From positions 558,001 through 622,000 of the forward strand of contig NZ_CP034413.3 of the NCBI RefSeq assembly GCF_005121165.3: 64,000 bases of DNA, in the 5' to 3' direction. The stretch is from Dysosmobacter welbionis. Its GTDB lineage: Bacteria; Bacillota; Clostridia; Oscillospirales; Oscillospiraceae. This document shows positions 7,967-16,778 of this stretch, one piece after another (the stretch's first letter is position 1; every line of letters begins with the position of its first letter). The position numbers and the translations under genes were made by a program. The notes below the pieces were generated by a model. That model searched no databases and was not told where the DNA came from. It was given only the letters and a program-made list of their open reading frames with translations.

Positions 7967-9673
7967 TTACGCCTTGTCCGGACGCTTGTACTCCACATGG
8001 AGCAGCTGATGGGTGCGGCCCTTCATCGCTCCCTCCAGGAGCTTTGTAACGATGGGGTTCCGCTCAGACCGCTTGATGAGGGCGGTGCGGTCCGCCTCAT
8101 AGAGGCCCTCTGCCCGCTGCTGCTTCACCGGGATCAGCCCGTAGGGCTGGCCAGCGCCGCCTACGCAGCCGGTCTTGCAGGTCATGACTTCCACCAGGTC
8201 GAAGTACTCCTGACCGCTCTCGATATCGTCCAGCAGCTTCTGTGCGTTCACCAGGCCGTGGACCACCGCGATCCGCAGCGCCCGGTCCCCCACCGGCAGC
8301 GTCACCGCCCGGATGGTCTCGCTGCCCCGGATGCCGGAGAACTGGATGGCCTGCAGGGTGTTCTTGGACTTGTCCTCCACTACCCGCCGGGCCACGGCCT
8401 CCGCCACGCCGCCGGTGGTGCCGAAGATGGTAGCCGCCCCGGTGCCCATGCCGAAGGGCAGGTCCGGGGACTCCCCCTCCAGCTCTGCGAAACGGATGCC
8501 GGACTCCTTGATCATCATGATGATCTCCTGCGTAGTCAGCACCAGATCCACATCCGGTTTTCCGTCATGCTGGAACTCCGGCCGCTTGGCCTCCATTTTC
8601 TTGGCGGTACAGGGCATGATGGCGATGTGGTAGGTGGTGCGGCCGTCCTCTTCGTCCTTCCTGGCGTACTGATCCTTCAGCACCGCCGCGAACATCTCCA
8701 TGGGAGACTTGCAGGTGGAGATGTTCTTCAGGAAGTGGGGCCGCTCCTCCTCCACATACTTCACCCATGCCGGGCAGCAGCTGGTGAACATGGGGAAGGG
8801 GCCGCCTTTTTTCAGCCGCTCCAGGAACTCGTCCGCCTCCTCCATGACGGTCAGGTCTGCGCCAAAGGTGGTGTCGTACACCTCGTCGGCGCCCATCATC
8901 TTCAGGGCGGACACCAGCTTGTTGATGGCATTGACGCCGGGCTCCAGGCCGAAGGCCTCGCCCACCGCCACCCGGACCGCCGGGGCGATCTGGAACACCA
9001 CCCGCTTCTTCGGGTCGTGGAGGGCCCGCCACCCCCGGCCGATCTCGTTAAAGATGGTGATGGCGCCGGTGGGGCAGGCGGCTGCGCACTGGCCGCAGCT
9101 GATGCAGTTGGTCTCTCCGAGCTTGCGGTCAAAGGCCGGGCACACCACCAGGTCGCTGCCCCGGTGGGCGAAGTTCAGGATACCCATGCCCTGCATCTCC
9201 TCGCACACCCGGATGCAGTCGCCGCAGAGGATGCACTTGTTGGGATCCCGGACGATGGCCGGAGAGGAGGTGTCGATCTCATAGTGGGGCCGGGTGTCCT
9301 TGAAGCGGACGTGCCGCACGCCGAAGCGCAGGGCCAGCTCCTGCAGGCGGCAGCTGCCATTCTTTTCGCAGGTGGTGCAGTCCCGGCAGTGAGAGGACAG
9401 CATCAGCTCCAGGATCATCCGCCGGTGCTTTAAGAGCCGGGCGGTATTGGTGCGGATCACCATGCCATCCCGGGGCTCCATGGAGCAGGAGGCGTCGATC
9501 TTGCCCCGCTCGTCCTCCACCACGCACATCCGGCAGGCGCCGTAAACAGACAGTTCCGAATAATAGCAGAAGGTGGGCATATCGATGCCGGCCTTCCGGA
9601 TCACAGCCAGGACGTTTTTCTCCCCGTCGAAGGGCACCCGCTGGCCGTCAATGTACATAATTCCCTTTGCCAT
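7967..9673 (-). CDS. hydA: [FeFe]-hydrogenase catalytic subunit HydA
   Basis: A 568-residue protein with the full modular layout of clostridial [FeFe]-hydrogenases. A [2Fe-2S] domain (Cys36, 47, 50, 63) is followed by the His-ligated [4Fe-4S] (His95, Cys99, 102, 108) and two ferredoxin clusters (Cys147-157, Cys190-200). The H-cluster motifs are TSCCPAW (Cys300), MPCTAKKME (Cys355) and TCKTGCVGGAGQP (Cys499, Cys503). Cys299, the proton-relay residue of CpI, is kept. It interconverts protons and H2; with HydB and HydC it likely forms a cytosolic NAD-linked, possibly electron-bifurcating complex. It follows hydB by 13 bases with its own GAGGAGGGG site. Confidence 0.96.
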   Translation of the reverse strand: MAKGIMYIDGQRVPFDGEKNVLAVIRKAGIDMPTFCYYSELSVYGACRMCVVEDERGKIDASCSMEPRDGMVIRTNTARLLKHRRMILELMLSSHCRDCTTCEKNGSCRLQELALRFGVRHVRFKDTRPHYEIDTSSPAIVRDPNKCILCGDCIRVCEEMQGMGILNFAHRGSDLVVCPAFDRKLGETNCISCGQCAAACPTGAITIFNEIGRGWRALHDPKKRVVFQIAPAVRVAVGEAFGLEPGVNAINKLVSALKMMGADEVYDTTFGADLTVMEEADEFLERLKKGGPFPMFTSCCPAWVKYVEEERPHFLKNISTCKSPMEMFAAVLKDQYARKDEEDGRTTYHIAIMPCTAKKMEAKRPEFQHDGKPDVDLVLTTQEIIMMIKESGIRFAELEGESPDLPFGMGTGAATIFGTTGGVAEAVARRVVEDKSKNTLQAIQFSGIRGSETIRAVTLPVGDRALRIAVVHGLVNAQKLLDDIESGQEYFDLVEVMTCKTGCVGGAGQPYGLIPVKQQRAEGLYEADRTALIKRSERNPIVTKLLEGAMKGRTHQLLHVEYKRPDKA

Positions 9674-9686
9674 GGTACTCCCCTCC

Positions 9687-11585
9687 TCACTTACTGGCCG
9701 CGATGGCGCCGAAGGGACAATTGGTCACACAGGCGCCGCAGTTGATGCACTTCTCCGGATCGATGACGTGGACCTGCTTGGCCGCGCCGGTGATGGCCTC
9801 CATGGGGCAGTTCTTCCGGCACTTGCCGCAGCCCTTGCATTTCTCCGGGTCGATGGTGGGGTGGGGTTTTTCCTTGTTGCAGATGGGACAGTGGTGGTCC
9901 ACTACATGGGCCAGATATTCATCCCGGAAATACTTCAGCGTGCTCTGGACGGGCTTGCAGGCGCTCTGCCCCAGGCCGCACAGGGCTGTCTTACTGATGG
10001 TGTCCGCCAGCTCCTCCAGCAGGTCCAGATCCTCCAGTGTGCCCTTGTTGTCGATGATCCGGTCCAGGATCTCCAGCATCCGCTTGGTGCCCTCCCGGCA
10101 GGGGACGCACTTGCCGCAGGACTCCTTCTGTGTAAACTCCATGAAGAACCGGGCCGTCTCCACCATGCAGGTGTCCTCGTCCATGACCACCAAGCCGCCG
10201 GAGCCGATCATGGCGCCGATGCTCTTCAGACTGTCGAAGTCCAGGGGCAGGTCCAGGTGCTCGCGGCTGGCGGTGGTGGCGCCGCCGGAGGGGCCGCCGA
10301 TCTGAACGGCCTTGAACTTCTTGCCGCCCCGGATGCCGCCGCCGATGTCAAACACCACCTCCCGGATAGTGGTTCCCATGGGTACCTCAATGAGGCCGGT
10401 ATTCACCACGTTGCCTGTCAGCGCGAAGGCCTTGGTGCCGGGGCTGGTCTTGGTGCCGATGGAGCGGTACCAGTCCACGCCCTTGCGGATGATGAGGGGC
10501 ACGTTGGCAAAAGTCTCCACATTGTTCAGCACCGTGGGCTCGGCCCAGAGACCGTGCTCGATGGTCCGGGGCGGCTTGACCCGAGGCATGCCCCGGTTGC
10601 CCTCGATGGAAGCTGTCAGGGCACTGCCCTCGCCGCAGACGAAGGCGCCGGCGCCCATGTTTACATGGATCCGGAAGGAGAAGTCTGTGCCCATGACGTG
10701 ATCGCCCAGAAGACCGTACTCCTCCGCCTTGGCGATGGCCGCTTTCAGCCGGCTCACGGCCAGCGGATACTCCGCCCGGACATAAATATACCCCTCGTCG
10801 CTGCCCACGGCGCGGCCGGCGATCATCATGCCCTCCAGCACGCTGTGGGGGTTACCCTCCATAATGGAGCGGTCCATGAACGCACCGGGATCGCCCTCGT
10901 CGCCGTTGCAGACGATGTATTTTTTCTCTGACTTCTGTTTCCGGGCACCGTCCCACTTCTGGCCCGCGGGGAAGCCTCCACCTCCGCGGCCCCGGAGGCC
11001 GGAGTCGATGATGGACCGGCAGATCTCCTCATCCGTCATCTCAAAGAGGGCCTTTTCAAAACCGGCGTAACCGCCCTTGGCGATGTACTCCTCAATGTCC
11101 TCGGCATCGCTGCTGCCGCAGTTCTCCAGCACCACCCGATGCTGCTTCTTGTAGAAGGGGATGTCCTCCTGCCGGGGGTAGGCTACGCCGTCCAGGTGAT
11201 ACACCAGCCGGTCGATGATCTCGCCGCCCAGCACGGTCTTCTCCAGAATCTCATGGCAGTCCTCCGGCTTCACATGGATGTACATGACGCCCATAGGCTC
11301 GATGTGGACCAGAGGCCCCATCTCGCAGAAGCCGTGGCAGCCGCTCATCTTTACATGGAGGCTCTTCTCCGCGTCCGTGTCGTGTTTGAGGCCCACGTAG
11401 ACCGGCAGACCCCGTTTTTCACACTCCGTCTTCAAATTGTCATAGATCTTCATGGCGCCGCCGGCGATGCAGCCGGTGCCGGCGCAGATCAGGATAGAGG
11501 GCACCTGCTCGCTCTGCTTCAGGGCGTTGCGGGCGTTAGCCTGGAACACGTGGAAGCTGTCCCGCGTCATCTTTACCTGTCTCAT
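9687..11585 (-). CDS. hydB: Hydrogenase subunit HydB (NuoF-like, FMN and NADH binding)
   Basis: A 632-residue protein. Its N-terminal thioredoxin-like [2Fe-2S] domain (CAGTGC ... CHGFC) is followed by the NuoF core with GLRGRGGGGFPAG (FMN/NADH site) and GDEGDPGAFMDR. Then come the SCGKCVPCREGT [4Fe-4S] site and two ferredoxin-type clusters (CKGCGKCRKNC, CINCGACVTNC). This domain order is that of HydB in trimeric hydrogenases that split electrons between NADH and ferredoxin. The start overlaps the hydC stop by ATGA, with AAAGGAGG upstream. Confidence 0.95.
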   Translation of the reverse strand: MRQVKMTRDSFHVFQANARNALKQSEQVPSILICAGTGCIAGGAMKIYDNLKTECEKRGLPVYVGLKHDTDAEKSLHVKMSGCHGFCEMGPLVHIEPMGVMYIHVKPEDCHEILEKTVLGGEIIDRLVYHLDGVAYPRQEDIPFYKKQHRVVLENCGSSDAEDIEEYIAKGGYAGFEKALFEMTDEEICRSIIDSGLRGRGGGGFPAGQKWDGARKQKSEKKYIVCNGDEGDPGAFMDRSIMEGNPHSVLEGMMIAGRAVGSDEGYIYVRAEYPLAVSRLKAAIAKAEEYGLLGDHVMGTDFSFRIHVNMGAGAFVCGEGSALTASIEGNRGMPRVKPPRTIEHGLWAEPTVLNNVETFANVPLIIRKGVDWYRSIGTKTSPGTKAFALTGNVVNTGLIEVPMGTTIREVVFDIGGGIRGGKKFKAVQIGGPSGGATTASREHLDLPLDFDSLKSIGAMIGSGGLVVMDEDTCMVETARFFMEFTQKESCGKCVPCREGTKRMLEILDRIIDNKGTLEDLDLLEELADTISKTALCGLGQSACKPVQSTLKYFRDEYLAHVVDHHCPICNKEKPHPTIDPEKCKGCGKCRKNCPMEAITGAAKQVHVIDPEKCINCGACVTNCPFGAIAASK

Positions 11586-12064
11586 GCGGTGGCCGCCTCC
11601 TTTCTGCGGATATCCTCCACCAGCGCCAGCGCATCTTCCGGCGTCATCTTGGCGTGGACCTCTCCGTCAATGGTCATGACCGGTGCCAGTCCGCAAGCGC
11701 CCAAGCAGGCCACGGTCTCCAGGGTAAACAGGCCGTCCGCGGAGGTCTTCCGCTTTCCGGTCAGACCCAAAGCGTCCCGCAGGCTGTCATAAATGGGTCC
11801 GGATTTGCGCACGTGGCAGGCCGTGCCGGTGCATACCTTGATGATGTGCCGGCCCTTGGCCTCCAACGAGAAATTCTCATAGAAAGTGGCCACGCTGTAC
11901 ACCTTTGCCGTGCTGATGCCCAGCTTTTCCGCGATCAGGGTCAGCGCTCCCTCGCTCAGGTACTTATACTCCCCTTGGATCTCCTGCATGATCGCGATCA
12001 GGTTCGACTGATCGCAGCCGTAGGCGTCGATGATCGCCTCCGCCCGGTCCAGATTCTGCTCCAT
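11582..12064 (-). CDS. hydC: Hydrogenase subunit HydC (NuoE-like)
   Basis: A 160-residue thioredoxin-like [2Fe-2S] protein with Cys pairs in VCTGTAC and CLGACG, as in NuoE. Its role is to relay electrons within HydABC. ATG 12064 is preferred to the in-frame ATG at 12079 because GAGGGGAG sits between them, just upstream of 12064. First gene of hydCBA; no convincing promoter is visible between it and the terminator of gdhA, so transcription may begin within the short intergenic region or by read-through from gdhA. Confidence 0.93.
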   Translation of the reverse strand: MEQNLDRAEAIIDAYGCDQSNLIAIMQEIQGEYKYLSEGALTLIAEKLGISTAKVYSVATFYENFSLEAKGRHIIKVCTGTACHVRKSGPIYDSLRDALGLTGKRKTSADGLFTLETVACLGACGLAPVMTIDGEVHAKMTPEDALALVEDIRRKEAATA

Positions 12065-12091
12065 AAATTCTCCCCTCATTGATTCGGATGA

Positions 12092-12133
12092 TAAAAAACA
12101 CGCGGGATCCGCACTTGCCGGCGGATCCCGCGC
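12092..12133 (-). terminator. Terminator between gdhA and hydC
   Basis: On the minus strand GCGGGATCCGC pairs with GCGGATCCCGC and is followed by GTGTTTTTT. It ends gdhA transcription before hydC, perhaps incompletely. Confidence 0.8.
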
Positions 12134-12172
12134 TTGTGTGCTCTGTTTCCGATATGTGCTTATGCGTCTGTA

Positions 12173-13522
12173 TCAGAATACGCCCTGCTCCATCATGGCC
12201 TCAGCCACCCGCTTGAAGCCGGCGATGTTGGCGCCTGCCACCAGGTTGTAGCCCAAGCCGTACTCCGCGGCCGCGTCCACGCTCATCTGGTAGATGGTGT
12301 TCATGATCCGGTGCAGCTGCGCGTCCACCTCTTCCGCCGTCCACACCAGCCGCTCACTGTTCTGCGCCATCTCCAGTGCGCTGGTGGCCACGCCGCCTGC
12401 GTTCACCGCCTTGCTGGGCGCCACGATCATCCCGGGCTGCTCCATCAAGAACCGCAGCGCGTCGTTGGTGGTGGGCATGTTCGCCACCTCAATGTAGTAC
12501 TTCACGCCGTTGGCCGCGATCTGCTTCGCCTGCTCCATGTGCACGTCGTTCTGCATGGCCGAGGGCATCACCACATCCGCCTTCACGCCCCAGGGCTTCT
12601 CACCGGGGAAGAATTCCACGCCGAACTTCTCCGCATAGTCCTGTACCCGGTTGCGGCCGCTGGAGCGCATCTCCACCAGATACGCGATCTTCTCCTCCGT
12701 GGCTACGCCGTCCGGATCATAGATATATCCGTCCGGGCCGGACAATGTCACCACCTTGGCCCCCAGCTGCGTGGCCTTCTTACAGATGCCCCAGGTCACG
12801 TTGCCGAAGCCCGCGCAGGCGATGGTCTTGCCCGCGATCCGCTCTCCCTCGTGCTCCAGCACGTTCTGGAGATAGTATACCGCGCCGTAGCCCGTGGCCT
12901 CCGGCCGGATCAGGCTGCCGCCGTAAGAGAACCCCTTGCCCGTCAGCACACCGTTCTCCCAGGCCCCCTTCAGCCGCCGGTACTCGCCGAAGAGATACCC
13001 GATCTCCCGGCCGCCCACGCCCATGTCCCCGGCGGGCACGTCCACATCCGGCCCGATGTACCGGTACAGCGCCTGCATGTACGCCTGGCAGAACCGCATG
13101 ATCTCCGCGTCCGACTTCCCCGCCGGGTCGAAGTCCGCGCCGCCCTTGCCGCCGCCGATGGGCAGGCCCGTCAGGGAGTTCTTGAAGATCTGCTCAAAGC
13201 CCAGGAATTTGATGATGCCGGGATACACGTTGGCCTGGAACCGCAGGCCGCCCTTGTAGGGCCCCAGCGCGCCGTTGAACTGGCACCGGTAGCCGATGTT
13301 CGTGTGCCACTGGCCCCGGTCATCCTCCCAGGACACCCGGAAGGTGAACATCCGCTCCGGCTCCACCATCCGGTTCAGCAGGTCCACCTTCTCATACTCC
13401 GGGTGCTTCTCAATCACCGGCTCCAGAGAGGAGAACACCTCCTCCACCGTCTGCACGAATTCCGGCTCGTTGCTGTGCTTCTTCTTCACGTTCTCGATCA
13501 CGCTGGTGAGATATGCGTTCAT
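12173..13522 (-). CDS. gdhA: NADP-type glutamate dehydrogenase
   Basis: A 449-residue protein typical of hexameric GDH of the GdhA group. It has the glutamate-site segment GGGKGGADFDPAGKS with catalytic Lys, SYGGSLIRPEATGYG, and the dinucleotide fold GKTIACAGFGNVTWG. It interconverts glutamate with 2-oxoglutarate and ammonia. ATG 13522 follows TTGGAGG; the in-frame TTG at 13537 is inside that ribosome site. A leader of about 250 bases with several strong hairpins precedes it, unlike the short leaders elsewhere here. The hydCBA hydrogenase genes follow on the same strand. Confidence 0.95.
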   Translation of the reverse strand: MNAYLTSVIENVKKKHSNEPEFVQTVEEVFSSLEPVIEKHPEYEKVDLLNRMVEPERMFTFRVSWEDDRGQWHTNIGYRCQFNGALGPYKGGLRFQANVYPGIIKFLGFEQIFKNSLTGLPIGGGKGGADFDPAGKSDAEIMRFCQAYMQALYRYIGPDVDVPAGDMGVGGREIGYLFGEYRRLKGAWENGVLTGKGFSYGGSLIRPEATGYGAVYYLQNVLEHEGERIAGKTIACAGFGNVTWGICKKATQLGAKVVTLSGPDGYIYDPDGVATEEKIAYLVEMRSSGRNRVQDYAEKFGVEFFPGEKPWGVKADVVMPSAMQNDVHMEQAKQIAANGVKYYIEVANMPTTNDALRFLMEQPGMIVAPSKAVNAGGVATSALEMAQNSERLVWTAEEVDAQLHRIMNTIYQMSVDAAAEYGLGYNLVAGANIAGFKRVAEAMMEQGVF

Positions 13523-13772
13523 GGCTTTTTCCTCCAATCAAAATTTTGAAAGCCGTGGGCACACAGGCCCGTTCATATCACCAGACAGGAACGGAAATAC
13601 CTCTCCGCTCCCGCGTCTGTCCTCATACCACCTCTAACAGCCGTTCACGTTCCGCTGCGTTTTTTTCTCCCCCTCTCCGCCGGCCCTCTGCCGGCCTCCG
13701 CAGCAATCTCGCTTTCGCTGTATCCGGCGGACGGCATCTTTCGATGGCCGTTCCGCCCCATGCGATCTTTCC
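13523..13772 (-). ncRNA. Long structured leader of gdhA, candidate regulatory RNA
   Basis: Between a candidate promoter and gdhA lie about 250 non-coding bases with several strong stems on the minus strand. One closes on a GAAA tetraloop (GGCGG...CATC-GAAA-GATG...CCGCC). A second pairs GCCGGC with GCCGGC around AGAGG. A third joins GACAG and CTGTC with an inner paired arm. A fourth is GGGC-CTGTGT-GCCC near the ribosome site. No T-box or riboswitch consensus was recognised. Regulation is inference from length and structure. Confidence 0.4.
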
Positions 13773-13778
13773 AGTTTG

Positions 13779-13807
13779 ATTGTAGCAAAAAAACATATTC
13801 TTGGGAA
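13779..13807 (-). promoter_or_regulatory. Candidate gdhA promoter
   Basis: On the minus strand TTCCCA (13807-13802), 17 bases, TACAAT (13784-13779). The -35 is poor, so an activator may be needed. Confidence 0.4.
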
Positions 13808-14674
13808 GCCCTATTGTGTAAAAAGTACATTTTTCTTTATTCACTCATTAGTATTTTACAATATTTTCCATAAACGTTTCCTGTATAAACCAGAACTATC
13901 TGTAGCCAGCCGTGGCGGAAAATACCACATCTCTCTTCCCGGGTGCCCGAGGCAGCGGCAACGAAGCGGAAAACCAAAAAGCCTGTGGTACAATAACTTC
14001 CAGATCTTTACCTGTAAAAGGGCTGTAATTCAGTCCTCCGCGGTTGAAAGCCTTGTGCCGTCATATTCATCGCAGTATCAGCCGCCTGGGGCGATCCGCT
14101 TCAGGTTGCGGCTATGCACTGCCGCCCAGGTGAGCGGCGGTCAGAGAGCTCAGGGCGTCACAGCGAACTCACAGCATCGCTAATCAGTGTCAATATTGTG
14201 GGTAATAAAGCGGGCCCTGAAATTGCGCTGGTTGCACATCGCCCCCACCATGCTGCCGAGCGGCTGTCAGGGCCAGCGTAATCTTCAGGGAACCGCCGCA
14301 GCCGATGTGATCCATATTGGCCACCTTTGTAGGACGATCTTCTTCTGGAGGAACGTCCCCTCGGCATTCTATATGTCGGGAGCCCGTTCCATGACATTCC
14401 TTCCGGGAGCGTAGGCTAATCGACCTGATAAAAGGAAATGCCGCATACCAGCCTCAACAGGCCGATATGCAGCATAAAATCGGACGAAACACCTGGTTCG
14501 GTATCTCCGGATGCTGAAAACACAGCGGAGTAAGGCTGACCTTCCGCAGGAGCGGCTTTATGTGCGGCAGCGTGGGTACAGTTTCCTTGTTCTTTCATTG
14601 CGCACAGCGCGAAAAGCATTCATAGGCGCCCAAAACAGATGTCTTAAAATTCAGCAAACACGCTGAGAGAGCAA
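13808..14674. other. About 0.9 kb without a recognisable gene
   Basis: Both strands were read. Open frames are short (under 140 codons), lack ribosome sites and give no familiar protein. The composition is more AT-rich than the neighbouring genes. It may be decayed coding DNA or an unrecognised RNA locus between the gdhA leader and the tRNA-Gln terminator. Confidence 0.5.
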
Positions 14675-14676
14675 AG

Positions 14677-14713
14677 AAAACCTCGGAACCATTGCAGTTC
14701 CGAGGTTTTCTCA
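14677..14713 (-). terminator. Terminator of tRNA-Gln
   Basis: On the minus strand AAAACCTCGGAACTG pairs with the ...GGTTCCGAGGTTTT arm, followed by CTTT. It begins a few bases after the tRNA 3' end. Confidence 0.85.
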
Positions 14714-14715
14714 TC

Positions 14716-14789
14716 TGGCAGCGGGTGAAGGATTCGAACCCTCACATACAGAGTCAGAGTCTGCTGTGCTACCCTTACACAAACCCGCT
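14716..14789 (-). tRNA. tRNA-Gln(CUG)
   Basis: On the minus strand the acceptor stem AGCGGGT/ACCCGCT, D arm GTGT/GCAC, anticodon stem GCAGA/TCTGT with loop CTCTGAC (anticodon CUG), and T arm GAGGG-TTCGAAT-CCTTC all fold, with discriminator G and an encoded CCA. The gene has its own promoter and terminator. Confidence 0.95.
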
Positions 14790-14824
14790 ATGAAGTTGTG
14801 TTCACTCCGCAGCGAACAGATATT

Positions 14825-14852
14825 ATTATACAGAAAAGCGTGATTTTGTCAA
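14825..14852 (-). promoter_or_regulatory. Promoter of tRNA-Gln
   Basis: On the minus strand TTGACA (14852-14847), 16 bases, TATAAT (14830-14825), both boxes consensus. Confidence 0.8.
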
Positions 14853-14933
14853 CCCCCTTTTTTATTTTTTTCCACATGTTTTTTCAAGCGGGCGCGGAAT
14901 CCCGATCCCGCGCCCGCCACTATGTAAGACCGT

Positions 14934-16760
14934 TCACTGGCCCCGCAGGCCGTCCAGAAAGCCCCGGAGGAATCCGCCGCCCCGTCGCCTGCTCCCATCT
15001 TTCTCCATACGGTCCGCTGCCTCCTGGGCGCCCGCATACCCTTGCTTCGCTGCGGCCTGATAGAGTTCTCTCGCCTGCCTCAGATCCCGGGGCACGCCTT
15101 TGCCGTGCTCATAGCACCAGGCCAGATTATACTGGGCACGGGGCTCGGACTCCTCCACTGCCTGGCGGTACCACTTCACCGCATCTGCCCAGCTCTGGGC
15201 CACGCCGACACCGGTCTCGTACAGATATCCCAGGTTGCAGGCGGCCACCCGGTCGCCGCCCTCTGCAGCCTGCCGGTACAAATCGGCTGCCTTGGCCGGG
15301 TCCTTCGCCACGCCGTGGCCGAACTCCCAGCAGACGCCCAGGTTGCACTGGGCACGGGGGTAGCCCTGCTCCGCCGCCGCCTGATACCAGCGGACAGCCT
15401 CTTGCCAGTTCTGTTCTACACCCTCTCCGGTCTCATACAGATATCCCAGGTTGCACTGGGCGGCCGCGTCCTCCCGCTCCGCCGCCTGTCGGTACAGCCG
15501 GGCTGCCTCCGCGGCATCCCGCTCCACGCCTTCGCCCCGCTCGTAGCACACGCCCAGGTTGCACATGGCCGCCGCGGAACCGGCATCCACCGCCCTGCGA
15601 TACCAGTGGACCGCCTCTTCCCAGTTCTGTTCCACGCCGCGGCCGTATTTGCAGCAGATGCCCATGCAGAACATCCCCCGGGGGTCCTCCTGGTCCGCCG
15701 CCTGTCGGTACCAGTGGACAGCCCGCTTCCAGTTCTGCTCCACGCCCTTGCCGTACTCATAGCACCAGGCCAGGTTGCACTGGGCACGGGGCATCCCCTG
15801 CTCCGCAGCAGCGCGGTACCACCGCACCGCCTCCTCCCAGCTCTGCTCCACGCCCTCGCCGCTCTCATACAGGAATCCCAGATTGCACTGCCCGGCGGCA
15901 TTGCCCGCCTCGGCTGCCTGGCGATACAGGCTCACAGCCCTGCTCAGGTCCCGCTCCACGCCCTCACCGCGTTCATAGCACACGCCCAGGTCGCACATGG
16001 CCGCCGCGGAGCCCGCGTCCGCCGCTTTTTGATACCAGGCCACTGCCTCCGTGCTGTTCTGCGTCACACCGCGGCCATAGTCAAAGCAGCGGGCCACGCA
16101 GAAAAGTCCTCTGGCATCCCCCTGCTCGGCCGCTTTCCGGTACAGACGGTAGCTCTCTCCCAAATCCTGGGGGACGCCCTTGCCGTATTCATAGCACCAT
16201 GCCAGATTGCACTGGGCACGGGGCAGGCCCTGTTCCGCGGCGGCACGGTACCACCGCACCGCCTCCTCCCAGCTCTGCTCCACTCCCAGGCCGCGGGAAT
16301 ATGCCTCCCCCAGCAGGAACTGGGCCCTGGGAAAGCCGTTTTCCGCCCCCTTTCGGAAGCACTCCACCGCTTTGGAATCATCCCGCGCCACACCGATGCC
16401 ATGGGCATAGCAGTATCCCAGGTTCGTCAGGGCGGGCATATAGTCCCGGGCGGCGGCCTGGGCGTACAGCACCACCGCCTGCCGGGGGTCTGCAGGCACG
16501 CCGATCCCCGCCTCCAGGCACCACCCCAGGTTCGTCACACCCAGCATATCATCCAGGGCCGCCGCCTGTTGGTAGCAGGCCAGCGCGTCCGTCGGCCGCT
16601 CCTCATCCACGGCCCGGTTGCCCAGCTGCACCCAGTCGGGCCCCGTCAGCTCCTCTTCGTCCACAGAGAGGAAAAAGGTGCCCCCGCACTGGGGGCAGAC
16701 ATCCGGTTCCTCCTCTGCCAGAAACCCGCAGTCCGGGTTCTCACAGCGATAGTAATTCAT
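14934..16760 (-). CDS. Sel1-repeat protein with N-terminal zinc ribbon
   Basis: The 608-residue protein opens with a zinc ribbon (YRCENPDCGF ... CPQCGG, residues ~5-28). It continues with about 14 full Sel1-like repeats of 36 residues and a partial one, ending in a basic Gly-rich tail. Repeats have the usual A-x-x-WYR-x-AAEQG ... CNL-x-x-CYE-x-G-x-GV pattern and would form an alpha solenoid for protein binding. No signal peptide or membrane segment is seen, so it is probably cytoplasmic. Repeats 4-7 and 8-11 resemble each other as blocks, showing internal duplication of a four-repeat unit. It lies 18 bases downstream of the TtcA-like gene. Partner unknown. Confidence 0.85.
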   Translation of the reverse strand: MNYYRCENPDCGFLAEEEPDVCPQCGGTFFLSVDEEELTGPDWVQLGNRAVDEERPTDALACYQQAAALDDMLGVTNLGWCLEAGIGVPADPRQAVVLYAQAAARDYMPALTNLGYCYAHGIGVARDDSKAVECFRKGAENGFPRAQFLLGEAYSRGLGVEQSWEEAVRWYRAAAEQGLPRAQCNLAWCYEYGKGVPQDLGESYRLYRKAAEQGDARGLFCVARCFDYGRGVTQNSTEAVAWYQKAADAGSAAAMCDLGVCYERGEGVERDLSRAVSLYRQAAEAGNAAGQCNLGFLYESGEGVEQSWEEAVRWYRAAAEQGMPRAQCNLAWCYEYGKGVEQNWKRAVHWYRQAADQEDPRGMFCMGICCKYGRGVEQNWEEAVHWYRRAVDAGSAAAMCNLGVCYERGEGVERDAAEAARLYRQAAEREDAAAQCNLGYLYETGEGVEQNWQEAVRWYQAAAEQGYPRAQCNLGVCWEFGHGVAKDPAKAADLYRQAAEGGDRVAACNLGYLYETGVGVAQSWADAVKWYRQAVEESEPRAQYNLAWCYEHGKGVPRDLRQARELYQAAAKQGYAGAQEAADRMEKDGSRRRGGGFLRGFLDGLRGQ

Positions 16761-16778
16761 CTGCGCACCTCCTCTGTA

